Assembly (NCBI GenBank): GCA_027451265.1
Contig: DAIDJT010000036.1
Location: forward strand, 1-13,348
DNA from: Bacteroidales bacterium
Lineage (GTDB): Bacteria; Bacteroidota; Bacteroidia; Bacteroidales; VadinHA17
Direction: 5' to 3'
Length of the DNA stretch: 13,348 nucleotides
Shown here: piece after piece, positions 1 to 7,341 of the stretch
Layout of the letters: each line of letters begins with the position of its first letter
Numbering within the stretch: position 1 is the stretch's first letter
Notes under the pieces: model-generated
Seen by the model: only the letters and a program-made list of their open reading frames with translations
Database searches by the model: none
What the model was told of the DNA's origin: nothing
Made by a program: the position numbers and the translations under genes

Positions 1-40
1 GGTTCCCAGTCTCATTTCAAAATGTTTAAGCAATTCCGGA

Positions 41-71
41 TTGTACCCCAAACGTAAAAAGGTTATATTTG
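41..71 (+). promoter_or_regulatory. Candidate Bacteroidota-type promoter upstream of tnaA
   Basis: TTG at 41-43, a 20-bp spacer, then TATATTTG at 64-71, which matches the Bacteroidota sigma-factor pattern TTG-N19-21-TAnnTTTG at all fixed positions. Transcription would start near 78 and leave a leader of about 310 nt before tnaA. The match is seen in the sequence; that it drives tnaA is inferred, since tnaA is the only clear gene downstream on this strand. Confidence 0.4.
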
Positions 72-301
72 CAAAAATAGCCGTTTCCCATGAATTCCCG
101 GCACCACAGGGTCATAAACAGGAAGCTGATATTCCGTAACATCAAGAACAGGGACGCATTCTGATCCCCATGGTTGCACGCTGCTGCACACCTGACCACC
201 TGCTTTTGTTAAATTTTATTAATAGCTGACTGACTTAGGCAGCTGGCAACAGGCAATAGGCAGAAGTGTTGGTATATACAGGCCGCAGGCCATCAAACAA
301 T

Positions 302-390
302 GCAAATCGCAAATCCTGTTTTCAATCATTACCTGAAATTCGCAATTCGCAAATCCTAATCGAAAATCGAAAATCGCAATTCGCAAATCC
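302..390. repeat. Short direct and tandem A/T-rich repeats abutting tnaA
   Basis: The 16-mer CGCAATTCGCAAATCC occurs perfectly at 341-356 and 375-390, and a shorter relative, GCAAATCGCAAATCC, lies at 302-316. Between the 16-mers is a tandem 7-bp unit GAAAATC (362-375). The last copy ends one base before the tnaA ATG. The sequence looks like slippage-generated or propagated intergenic repeat rather than a binding site. It occupies the place where a ribosome binding site would be expected, and no Shine-Dalgarno sequence is present. Confidence 0.75.
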
Positions 391-391
391 C

Positions 392-1771
392 ATGATCTTA
401 CCATATTGTGAACCGTACAAGATAAAGACAATTGAGACCATCCGCCAGAGCACCCGCCAGGAACGGGAGGAATGGATGAAAAATGCCTCATACAACATGT
501 TCAACCTGAAGTCGGAGCAGGTATTCATTGACCTGCTGACTGACTCCGGCACCGGCGCCATGAGCGACAGACAGTGGGGTGCCATCATGACCGGCGACGA
601 GAGCTATGCCGGGGCATCATCATACTTCAGGCTCAAGGAGGCAATACGTGACATCACCGGGTTTGAATACTTTCTCCCCACCCACCAGGGAAGGGCAGCC
701 GAAAACGTACTCTTTTCCGTTCTGGTGAAGGAAGGCGACATTATCCCCGGCAACGCACATTTTGACACCACCAAGGGGCACATTGAATTCCGTAAGGCCA
801 AGGCTGTTGACTGCACCGTCTCCTGGGCAAGGGATATTACAAACAGAGACCCTTTCAAGGGTAACGCCGACCTGGGTCACCTCGAACAGGTACTGAAGGA
901 TACGCCCCGTGAAAAGCTTGGATGTATAGTGATGACGGTGACCAACAACACCGCAGGAGGACAGCCGGTGAGCATGGCCAACCTCCGCGGCGTGAGGGAT
1001 CTGGCTGACAGATACGGCGTACTGCTTGTTATTGACTCTGCCCGGTTTGCCGAGAATGCCTGGTTCATCAAAACACGTGAAGAGGGCTACACGGACAAAA
1101 GTATCCGGGAGATCACCCGCGAGATGTTCTCATACGCTGATGCAATGACCATGAGCTCAAAAAAAGACGCTATCGTCAACATAGGCGGATTCATCGGTAT
1201 GAAGGACCGTGAGCTTTTCAGAAAAGCTTCGACCTTCAACATAATGTTCGAAGGTTACATCACCTACGGCGGCATGTCGGGCCGTGACATGAACGCGCTG
1301 GCACAGGGCCTGTATGAAGGCACTGAATTTGACTATCTCTCGGCACGCATTGGCCAGGTGACACGCCTCGGAGAAAAGCTCCATGCTGCTGGAGTACCTG
1401 TACAGATGCCCATCGGCGGCCATGCAATCTTCATTGATGCAGGTAAATTCTACCCGCAGATCCCGGCATCGGAATTCCCCGCACAGAGACTTGCTGTTGA
1501 GATATATCTCGAAGGCGGCATCCGTGGCACCGAGATAGGCACCCTGATGGCTGACCGTGACCCGGTCACCCGCGGGAACAGGTATCCTGAGCTCGAGCTG
1601 GTCAGGCTGGCGATACCGCGAAGGGTCTACACTGACAATCATATGGATTACGTGGCGGCAGCGGTACAGAATGTATGGGAAGGAAGGGAAACCGTCAGGA
1701 GAGGCCTGGCCATCCGGTGGGAGGCACCAATCATGAGGCACTTCACGGTGGAACTTGACCTGCTTGGATAA
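392..1771 (+). CDS. tnaA: Tryptophanase (tryptophan indole-lyase)
   Basis: Cytosolic PLP enzyme of the beta-eliminating lyase family. It splits L-tryptophan into indole, pyruvate and ammonia. The 459-residue length fits the family (about 456-471). Visible family motifs are LLTDSGT (48-54), PTHQGR (96-101), AGGQPV (188-193), DSARFAENA (215-223) and the PLP-lysine region SSKKD (255-259; the second lysine, K258, is the expected Schiff base). The relative tyrosine phenol-lyase has Thr, Arg and Phe at three substrate-pocket positions. Here they are D125 (FDTT), I382 (TEIG) and H450 (RHFT), as in tryptophanase, so I prefer TnaA. The ATG at 392 is chosen because alignment with family N-termini begins there. 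The frame stays open back to a GTG at 266, but that stretch translates repeat sequence. There is no TnaC-like leader. The gene stands alone, 155 nt before yicC. Confidence 0.92.
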   Translation: MILPYCEPYKIKTIETIRQSTRQEREEWMKNASYNMFNLKSEQVFIDLLTDSGTGAMSDRQWGAIMTGDESYAGASSYFRLKEAIRDITGFEYFLPTHQGRAAENVLFSVLVKEGDIIPGNAHFDTTKGHIEFRKAKAVDCTVSWARDITNRDPFKGNADLGHLEQVLKDTPREKLGCIVMTVTNNTAGGQPVSMANLRGVRDLADRYGVLLVIDSARFAENAWFIKTREEGYTDKSIREITREMFSYADAMTMSSKKDAIVNIGGFIGMKDRELFRKASTFNIMFEGYITYGGMSGRDMNALAQGLYEGTEFDYLSARIGQVTRLGEKLHAAGVPVQMPIGGHAIFIDAGKFYPQIPASEFPAQRLAVEIYLEGGIRGTEIGTLMADRDPVTRGNRYPELELVRLAIPRRVYTDNHMDYVAAAVQNVWEGRETVRRGLAIRWEAPIMRHFTVELDLLG

Positions 1772-1926
1772 GTAACAGCTACCCCGCCGGCTCAGTGCTT
1801 CCCGGCTGAGAGACATCATGGCTTTTTCCGGGCAATGCCGGTCATCGCCGGGTGCTACTCCGCCCGATCATTTCACCACGGCTGCGAATAAAACCCTATC
1901 TTTATCCCGGTAATTACCAAAAAAAG

Positions 1927-2802
1927 ATGATAAGATCGATGACCGGCTATGGCAAGGCCATGCTGGAGACTCCGCAGAGAAAGATCACAGTTGAGATAAA
2001 ATCGCTCAACAGCAAGCAGGCTGATATCAACACCAGGCTCCCGTGGATATGCAAGGAGAAGGAGCTGGATATCCGCAACATGGTCATCAGGAAGCTCGAG
2101 AGAGGCAAGATTGACCTCTCGGTAAATTTTGACACCATGGACAGCGAGCAGGTGCCGGTGATCAACAAGAACAACGTAAAGAGCTATTACAGCCAGTTAA
2201 AGGATATCAGCAGTGAGCTGGGCATCAGCGACGATGCCGGGCTGCTCGGCATCGTGATGCGCCTGCCAGAGACTCTCCGCACCGAGAAGGCGGAACTGTC
2301 TGACGAAGAGTGGGGCAGGATAGCCGGACTGACCGAAGAGGCACTGACTGTTGCTGACCTATACCGTCTTGAGGAAGGCAGGGCAATGGAAAAGGATCTG
2401 ACCAAATCGGTTGCCGCCATCCTCGCATATCTTGAAAACCTGGGTGCGGTTGAAGGTGACCGCATCACCCGCATGCGCGAGAAGCTTACAGCCACGCTGA
2501 AAGAGGCCGTGGGATCGGAAAACATAGACAAGAACCGTTTCGAGCAGGAGCTGATATTTTACCTGGAAAAACTGGACATCAACGAGGAAAAAGTGCGGCT
2601 CAGGAAACACTGTGATTATTTCCTGGAAACGATGAACGGAGAAGGTAATCATGGTAAGATGCTCAACTTCATCTCGCAGGAGATGGGCCGTGAGATAAAT
2701 ACAATTGGCTCAAAAGCCAATGATGCCGGCATGCAGAAGATGGTGGTCATGATGAAGGATGAACTGGAAAAAATCAAGGAACTGACTCTTAATATCCTTT
2801 AG
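1927..2802 (+). CDS. yicC: YicC/YloC family endoribonuclease
   Basis: 291 residues, like E. coli YicC (287). The family has an N-terminal YicC-like domain and a C-terminal DUF1732 domain and has been described as an endoribonuclease acting on RNA, including small RNAs. Seen here are the N-terminal hallmark MIRSMTGYGK (1-10), EIKSLNSK (23-30), LEEGRAMEKDL (148-158) and the C-terminal GREINTIGSKAND (254-266) followed by a long helix. The start at 1927 is chosen because the family begins with M-R-S-M-T. The frame extends upstream to 1852 without homology-like sequence. TATCTTTA at 1897-1904 resembles a Bacteroidota -7 box, but no good -33 partner is visible. The stop lies 4 nt before gmk, so the two are very likely cotranscribed; the yicC-gmk pairing is common in bacteria. 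Confidence 0.93.
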   Translation: MIRSMTGYGKAMLETPQRKITVEIKSLNSKQADINTRLPWICKEKELDIRNMVIRKLERGKIDLSVNFDTMDSEQVPVINKNNVKSYYSQLKDISSELGISDDAGLLGIVMRLPETLRTEKAELSDEEWGRIAGLTEEALTVADLYRLEEGRAMEKDLTKSVAAILAYLENLGAVEGDRITRMREKLTATLKEAVGSENIDKNRFEQELIFYLEKLDINEEKVRLRKHCDYFLETMNGEGNHGKMLNFISQEMGREINTIGSKANDAGMQKMVVMMKDELEKIKELTLNIL

Positions 2803-2806
2803 CCTG

Positions 2807-3388
2807 ATGCGCCCGACCGACAGCAGTAAGGTACTTATTATCTCAGCTCCCTCAGGGGCAGGCAAATCGACGCTTGTCAGCCATCTTCTGAAGTCAGGGT
2901 TCCCCCTCCTCTTTTCTGTCTCAGCCACAAGCAGAAAACCCCGTGGCAACGAGGTTGACGGCAGGGAGTACTACTTCATAACTGCAGCAGAGTTCCGAAG
3001 AAGGATCAAAAGGGACGAGTTCGTCGAGTGGCAGGAGGTCTACAAGGATTATTATTACGGAACGCTTCGCAGCGAGATTGAGCGGATACGCAATGCAGGC
3101 AAGATACCTCTGTTCGACGTCGACGTCCGGGGAGGTATTAACCTGAAAAAGATCTTCGGCGACGATGCCCTGTCAGTATTCATCATGCCCCCCTCGGTGG
3201 AAGAACTCCGCAGGAGGCTGGTGCTTCGGGGAACCGACACTTCGGAACAGATTGCAATGAGGGTTGAGAAGGCTGCGTCGGAGATACTTCTGGCTGAACA
3301 TTTTGACACGGTTGTGATCAATGACAACCTGGAGAAAGCCTGCATAACAATCTTGAATGTCGTCAGGGAATTTATGGACATGCCATGA
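2807..3388 (+). CDS. gmk: Guanylate kinase
   Basis: Phosphorylates GMP (and dGMP) to GDP with ATP, in cytosolic purine nucleotide supply. The 193 residues match the usual bacterial length (about 190-210). The P-loop APSGAGKST spans residues 14-22. The GMP-binding region follows with SVSATSRKPR (37-46), DGREYYF (51-57), the EW pair (74-75) and YYYGT (82-86). DVDVRGG (104-110) is the typical strand after the GMP domain, and RGTDT (141-145) lies in the lid. The gene begins 4 nt after the yicC stop, and its TGA overlaps the nadD start (ATGA at 3385-3388), which indicates translational coupling of the three housekeeping genes. No unusual residues are seen. Confidence 0.97.
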   Translation: MRPTDSSKVLIISAPSGAGKSTLVSHLLKSGFPLLFSVSATSRKPRGNEVDGREYYFITAAEFRRRIKRDEFVEWQEVYKDYYYGTLRSEIERIRNAGKIPLFDVDVRGGINLKKIFGDDALSVFIMPPSVEELRRRLVLRGTDTSEQIAMRVEKAASEILLAEHFDTVVINDNLEKACITILNVVREFMDMP

Positions 3389-3978
3389 CTGAGACAGGGC
3401 TCTTTTTCGGATCATTCAACCCGGTGCATATAGGTCACCTGGCTATTGCCAACTATATAACCGAATATACCCTGTTAAAAGAGGTTTGGTTTGTTGTCAG
3501 TCCGCACAACCCTCTGAAGGTGAAGGAGTCGCTTCTCAGTGAGCGCGACAGGTTCTACATGACCCAGCTGGCAATAGGTGATGATCCGAGGTTCAGGGCT
3601 TCAGACATTGAGTTCATTCTGCCAAGGCCTTCCTACACAATTGACACCCTCTCACATCTTGCTGAGAAGTACCCGTCACGCCGGTTCACGCTGATAATGG
3701 GCGAGGATAATCTGACTACCCTGCATAAATGGAAGAATTCTGAGCTGCTGGTAAAGCAGTATCCTATTGTGGTTTATCCCCGTCTAAATCCGGGAAGGAA
3801 GAGCAGCAAGCGTCTGCAGGAGATACTTGCCATGGCATCAATCCGGGAGATTGACGCACCCGTCATGGAGATTTCAGGCACCTTCATCCGGGCCGCCATC
3901 CATGAGGGAAAGGATGTTTCATGGTTTGTTCCTGCTCCGGTCTGGAAGTATATACGGGAAATGCATTTTTACGAGTAG
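3385..3978 (+). CDS. nadD: Nicotinate-nucleotide adenylyltransferase
   Basis: Transfers AMP from ATP to nicotinate mononucleotide, giving deamido-NAD+ in cytosolic NAD synthesis. The 197 residues are typical. The nucleotidyltransferase signature GSFNPVHIGH (9-18) holds the two catalytic-site histidines H15 and H18. PSYTIDTL (82-89), GEDNL with the downstream HKWKN (106-118) and the C-terminal ISGTFIR (163-169) are the characteristic NadD substrate and ATP motifs. The start codon overlaps the gmk stop by 4 nt. Downstream is the 8-bp tandem array rather than an obvious terminator, and the next gene converges on it from the other strand. Confidence 0.96.
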   Translation: MTETGLFFGSFNPVHIGHLAIANYITEYTLLKEVWFVVSPHNPLKVKESLLSERDRFYMTQLAIGDDPRFRASDIEFILPRPSYTIDTLSHLAEKYPSRRFTLIMGEDNLTTLHKWKNSELLVKQYPIVVYPRLNPGRKSSKRLQEILAMASIREIDAPVMEISGTFIRAAIHEGKDVSWFVPAPVWKYIREMHFYE

Positions 3979-3986
3979 ATAGAAGG

Positions 3987-4066
3987 TCTTGCGGTCTTGC
4001 AGTCTTGCGGTCTTGCGGTCTTGCAGTCTTGCGGTCTTGCGGTCTTGCAGTCTTGCAGTCTTGCGG
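3987..4066. repeat. Tandem array of ten 8-bp units, TCTTGCRG
   Basis: Ten contiguous copies of TCTTGCGG or TCTTGCAG run from 3987 to 4066, followed by a decayed copy, TCGTGCAT. The variable base follows the order G A G, G A G, G A A, G, giving a 24-bp higher-order unit of three copies. The array starts 8 bp after the nadD stop, in the gap between convergent genes. Because 24 is divisible by three, open frames run through it on both strands, but their translations are only repeats. There is no sign of protein coding. It may be a slippage-prone microsatellite or may serve as a transcription barrier; neither is shown. Confidence 0.95.
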
Positions 4067-4161
4067 TCGTGCATTTGCAATGCTTGATCCTCTACGGGAA
4101 AATTCCACTATTGCCCTCTCCGCAATCAGGCCCCTTCTCCGCCAGCTGGCAGATCAATACT

Positions 4162-5436
4162 CTATTGTCTGCCGAGGAATCCCAGCCCGGGTTCAGGGCC
4201 GATTGTCCAGTATGGGGCCTTGTAAACAGGTCCGCCCTTGACCGGGCACTCCGAAGCATCAAAAGAGGGGTCAAGATCAACGAACTCAAAGCCTCCGACA
4301 CCTGCAGCAAAATGAACCGCACATCCCAGTGCCAGGTTCGTCTCAACCATGCAGCCTATCATTAGCTTGAGGTTTGCACTACGGGCAATGGCGGCAATGT
4401 CAAGCGCTTCTATAATGCATGATTTCATCAGCTTGATGTTAATTGCATCGGCACAGCCGGTACGCACTATGTCAATGGCATCAGCACGGGTGAAGACAGA
4501 CTCATCTGCACAAACGATTATCTCGGTGTTGTCACGCACATATTTCATCCCCGCAAGGTCATTCTTATGGACGGGTTGCTCAAACAATACGGGGTAAATG
4601 CCATGTTTCACAACCTCATTTATGAAGCGCAATGCAGTTTTTGGCGAGTACCCCTGGTTTGCATCAACCAGGATTTCACAACGAGGTGCACCGTCATGTA
4701 TGGCAAGCACCCTGTCAATGTCTTCCGTGAGGTTGATTCCAACCTTTGTCTTTAGCGTCCTATAGCCCTCAGCCGCAAGCTGTACGGCTTCCGTTTTTGC
4801 CTGTGCGGGAGGCACAATCGAGATCGTATAGTCAGTTTCTATCCTGTTTTCGGTTCCTCCCAGGAAACTGCTGAATGGAATGTTTAAAGTCTTTGTCCAG
4901 GCGTCAAGGAGTGCCATCTCAATTGCGCACCTGGCTGCAGACTGGGCCCAGAATGCACTTTTGAGAGTGTATGCTATTGACCTGTAATTATTTATTTCCT
5001 GCCCGACAATGAATTCACGGCAGCTGTTAATTGTACCCAGGATAGTCTGTTGGTTTTCGCCGCTGATTGTCATTATTGGTGCGGCCTCACCGTAGCCTTC
5101 GATTCCATTTTCAAGCACTATCCTGACAAAGGCATTGTCAAGATGGGTCATCACTCCCAGGGCAATGGGGAAAGGCTCCATCTCGATGCTGAGAGGCTCA
5201 ACGAACATCTTGCTGATCCTGACGCCTCCGGCTGCTCCGGTACCGGCAGAATTCATTGTTCCTGCGGAATTCATTGTACCTGTGGAATTCATTGTTCCGG
5301 CGGAAAGTCCTTCTGCGCCATGTCCCGGGTGGCTCATCCCTGCTGCAGGCAGAACAGCCGCTCCCAATGCTGTCGCGGTTGCCAGCCCGCCTGCGGTCAG
5401 CCCGCCCTGTCTAATGAATGTTCTTCTTGTACTCAT
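4162..5436 (-). CDS. Tat-signal enolase-superfamily dipeptide epimerase
   Basis: Muconate-lactonizing/mandelate-racemase-type enolase fold, most like the L-Ala-D/L-Glu (dipeptide) epimerases that invert the second residue of dipeptides. The acid/base pair K229-x-K231 (KTKVG) and K335 (NIKLMK) is present, as are the metal ligands D258 (VDANQG), E286 (FEQPV) and D311 (CADES). GCMVET (361-366) and D387-x-D389 fit the dipeptide-epimerase subgroup. The N-terminus STRRTFIRQGG (2-12), then a hydrophobic Ala/Gly segment (13-32), is a twin-arginine signal, so the enzyme is predicted to be exported, unlike the cytosolic epimerases best studied. Residues 47-64 are three GTMNS[TA] repeats that form a low-complexity linker before the barrel domain. 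The start is fixed by the signal. It lies 161 nt after the GH9 gene on the same strand and may have its own promoter. Exact dipeptide specificity is not readable. Confidence 0.85.
   Translation of the reverse strand: MSTRRTFIRQGGLTAGGLATATALGAAVLPAAGMSHPGHGAEGLSAGTMNSTGTMNSAGTMNSAGTGAAGGVRISKMFVEPLSIEMEPFPIALGVMTHLDNAFVRIVLENGIEGYGEAAPIMTISGENQQTILGTINSCREFIVGQEINNYRSIAYTLKSAFWAQSAARCAIEMALLDAWTKTLNIPFSSFLGGTENRIETDYTISIVPPAQAKTEAVQLAAEGYRTLKTKVGINLTEDIDRVLAIHDGAPRCEILVDANQGYSPKTALRFINEVVKHGIYPVLFEQPVHKNDLAGMKYVRDNTEIIVCADESVFTRADAIDIVRTGCADAINIKLMKSCIIEALDIAAIARSANLKLMIGCMVETNLALGCAVHFAAGVGGFEFVDLDPSFDASECPVKGGPVYKAPYWTIGPEPGLGFLGRQ
5249..5302 (-). repeat. Three 18-bp tandem units inside the epimerase gene
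   Basis: Three adjacent 18-bp copies (5249-5266, 5267-5284, 5285-5302), each with the shared core GAATTCATTGT and a few substitutions, encode the GTMNS[TA] repeats of the exported epimerase. The unit is a multiple of three, so copy-number change would keep the frame and only alter linker length between the Tat signal and the catalytic domain. Confidence 0.9.
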
Positions 5437-5456
5437 TGCCTGATTTCATTGATCCA

Positions 5457-5562
5457 CTAATTTAAGTATTTGGATCTGATTTTTAAGTGACCGGTTGATG
5501 TTGTTGCACCAACACAAACATTTAAACTAATTCAGGTATCTGAATCTGATTTTTAAGAAACC
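5457..5562. repeat. Pair of 36-bp imperfect direct repeats between GH9 and epimerase genes
   Basis: The segments 5457-5492 and 5527-5562 align without gaps over 36 bp with 30 identities. Both contain the perfect core ATCTGATTTTTAAG (5474-5487 and 5544-5557). They are spaced 70 bp apart in the gap that is the upstream region of the epimerase gene on the minus strand. They could be a local duplication or two binding sites for a regulator of the epimerase. No clear TAnnTTTG promoter is visible in this gap on the minus strand. Confidence 0.7.
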
Positions 5563-5597
5563 AGGCAGAATTGTGCAGTATATGCGGGCAGTACCGT

Positions 5598-7337
5598 TTA
5601 CTGTCTCATGCTGTCCATGGCGCCCAGCAGGAATACAAGCGGGGCGTTCCAGTTGATGGCTATCTCGTTTGTTGAGTAGCTGCACTCGGCATCTGAATAG
5701 GATTTTGCCGGGAAAGTCGACCTCTCCACCGGTGGCTGGCAGTCGTTCATCACAACCGTATTGGGTCCTCCCACCAGGAATCCGGGTACCGGCTCCGGCA
5801 CGCCGTCAGCTCCAGAGGGACGGTGGTGGATATGCATGGGCGAAAGGGTTCCGAACCCCGTTACAAAACAGTAACCCGTGGGATTGGTTCCCAGCAGCCA
5901 GTTCAGGTCAGCCTGTACTGAAGGCAGGTACCTGACACTGTCTGTCAGCTTCATGGCAACGATCTTGATCATTGCCTGGTTTGCGACATCGGAGGTACTG
6001 CCCCAGGCAAAACTGTCCAGACTGATCCGGTAAGGGCAGTTCAGGGAGTTATTCACGAGTTCATCGGCATAGGAGGTCAGCAGTCGCGAAGCCTCATCGC
6101 GAAGGCCTGCAAAGGATTCATCCCCGTTCAGTGCCAGGGAAATCAGCCCCAGGGTTGCCGACTGGTTCCACGAAGGGGTTACGGCACTGACACCAGCAAT
6201 GAATCCCGGGCCGGGAACGGTTCCGTGTGCCAGAGAGGTCTCTGCTTTCGCCCAGAATAGTTCGTCAGAGAGGTTGCCATCACCGTAGGCGCCTGTGCTG
6301 ACATCTGCCGGCTGAATGTATATGATATCAGGGTGGGCTTCGGCCCATTTCATGGCCTTATCAGATGCTTCAAGACATGTGGTGGCAAGGGTACGCAATT
6401 CTTCTGACGGATCATTTGCAAAAACCCTGTATGCCATGGCGGTTACAGCAGCAAAATCAAGCGTTGCAGCAGTGCTCTTCATCACAACATACCTCGGATC
6501 GGTTGCCTGGTCCGGCATAATGAACCCGCAGAAAAAGAGGTTTGTGAGCTTATGATAAACCCCGCCGTCAGCCGGGTCCTGCATTGTCAGGTACCATCTC
6601 AGGTTCCAGAGCAGCTCGTCAACCAGGTCAGGAATGTCATTGTTGCTTTCGGGAATATTCAGGTTGAGTGACCTGCAATATTCCGGGAACATCTGGTAGA
6701 ACAGCAAAAGGGTGTAATTGGTGATGCTGCTGTTGACGATGTACTTGTTATAGTCGCCGGCATCATACCATCCTCCCGGGCTGGAGATAACCGTTCCTGC
6801 CGGCCTGCCGGCCGAAGCAGCTGAAGTGTGAATGATGACCGCAGTGTCAGGATGACCGGCAGCGCGGGCCCATTTGCCTCCGAACCCTTCAGTGATCTCA
6901 ATGCCGGAACGGTTCAGAAAATAAGAGCGCACCGCCCCGCGGGTGATTTCACTGTAGACATCATCACCTATCCGGAACGGGGCTGAACAGACATCCGTTC
7001 CCTCCAGGCAGATCCTGTATGTCCCCGGTTTGGAGAAAGCCGAGAAGTCAGCCGGACGGACTGTGTCACCGGAGAGATCCCAGTATTGTGGTTCCCCCGG
7101 CTGGGCAGCATACACATTCCTCCCTGTCGTGACATCAATCAGCTCGAAAATGTCAGCATCAGCTCTCAGCAGTGCCACCTTGGTTGCATCCGGAAGGTAC
7201 CCTGCCTGGTTCACCAGAATGGTTTCAGAATTGACGGGCGCTTCAAGCCTTGCCTTTATAAGTGCCTTGCTTCCGCAGCCGGCCGTGACAAGCGTGGTAA
7301 GGATGCAAAGTGAAAGAGTTATTTTGCGGATATTCAT
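5598..7337 (-). CDS. Lipoprotein glycoside hydrolase family 9 (endoglucanase-type)
   Basis: Predicted inverting beta-1,4-glucanase acting on cellulose, beta-glucan or cello-oligosaccharides outside the inner membrane. The N-terminal hydrophobic segment ends in TAGC with C21, a near-consensus lipobox, so the protein is probably lipid-anchored. Residues about 38-122 form the Ig-like CelD_N-type domain (ILVNQAGYLPD at 40-50 is characteristic), and the (alpha/alpha)6 catalytic domain follows. The base region GGWYDAGDYNKY (188-199) contains D192 and D195, HHRPSGADG (504-512) is the family substrate-binding signature, and E558 in STNEIAIN (555-562) is the predicted general acid. All key residues are present. 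At 579 residues it has no visible carbohydrate-binding module or dockerin. It begins 4 nt after the GH94 gene, so it is cotranscribed. Endo- versus exo-action cannot be read from the sequence; small GH9 proteins of this layout can also be exo-glucosidases. Confidence 0.93.
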   Translation of the reverse strand: MNIRKITLSLCILTTLVTAGCGSKALIKARLEAPVNSETILVNQAGYLPDATKVALLRADADIFELIDVTTGRNVYAAQPGEPQYWDLSGDTVRPADFSAFSKPGTYRICLEGTDVCSAPFRIGDDVYSEITRGAVRSYFLNRSGIEITEGFGGKWARAAGHPDTAVIIHTSAASAGRPAGTVISSPGGWYDAGDYNKYIVNSSITNYTLLLFYQMFPEYCRSLNLNIPESNNDIPDLVDELLWNLRWYLTMQDPADGGVYHKLTNLFFCGFIMPDQATDPRYVVMKSTAATLDFAAVTAMAYRVFANDPSEELRTLATTCLEASDKAMKWAEAHPDIIYIQPADVSTGAYGDGNLSDELFWAKAETSLAHGTVPGPGFIAGVSAVTPSWNQSATLGLISLALNGDESFAGLRDEASRLLTSYADELVNNSLNCPYRISLDSFAWGSTSDVANQAMIKIVAMKLTDSVRYLPSVQADLNWLLGTNPTGYCFVTGFGTLSPMHIHHRPSGADGVPEPVPGFLVGGPNTVVMNDCQPPVERSTFPAKSYSDAECSYSTNEIAINWNAPLVFLLGAMDSMRQ

Positions 7338-7341
7338 GACA

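Larger units (their letters stand above)
1..391. other. Non-coding stretch before tnaA
   Basis: No convincing gene lies here. The contents are a candidate promoter (41-71), tiny open frames with ATG starts at 90-164 (24 codons), 170-229 (19 codons) and 300-359 (19 codons), and an A/T-rich repeat cluster at 302-390 that runs up to the tnaA start. None of the tiny frames contains tryptophan, so I see no TnaC-like leader peptide. The first 57 bases have an open frame ending in TAA whose residues faintly recall the end of an AraC-type helix-turn-helix domain, but this is too short to call. Confidence 0.5.

Noticed and set aside
90..359. Tiny frames as a TnaC-type leader peptide
   Set aside because: None contains tryptophan or the conserved TnaC spacing, and they have no visible ribosome binding site.
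266..391. N-terminal extension of tnaA from a GTG at 266
   Set aside because: The extra 42 residues translate the repeat cluster and have no counterpart in tryptophanases. The ATG at 392 matches the family start.
1157..1819. 220-codon open frame on the minus strand opposite tnaA
   Set aside because: It lies wholly antisense to a gene with clear family motifs and its translation resembles no known protein. It is a shadow of codon bias.
1791..1842. Inverted repeats after tnaA as an intrinsic terminator
   Set aside because: The CTCAG/CTGAG and CCGG/CCGG stems are short. The only T-run (1823-1827) lies between them rather than directly after a stem.
1852..1926. N-terminal extension of yicC
   Set aside because: The family starts with M-x-R-S-M-T, found exactly at 1927. 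The upstream 25 residues are unlike YicC.
3921..4365. Open frames through the 8-bp array on both strands, with CGLAVLRS- or KTARPQDR-like repeats
   Set aside because: They exist only because three 8-bp units make 24 bp, which is divisible by three. The remaining parts are antisense to the epimerase or overlap nadD.
5437..5597. CRISPR-like reading of the 36-bp repeat pair
   Set aside because: There are only two imperfect copies, no further repeats at even spacing and no cas genes.
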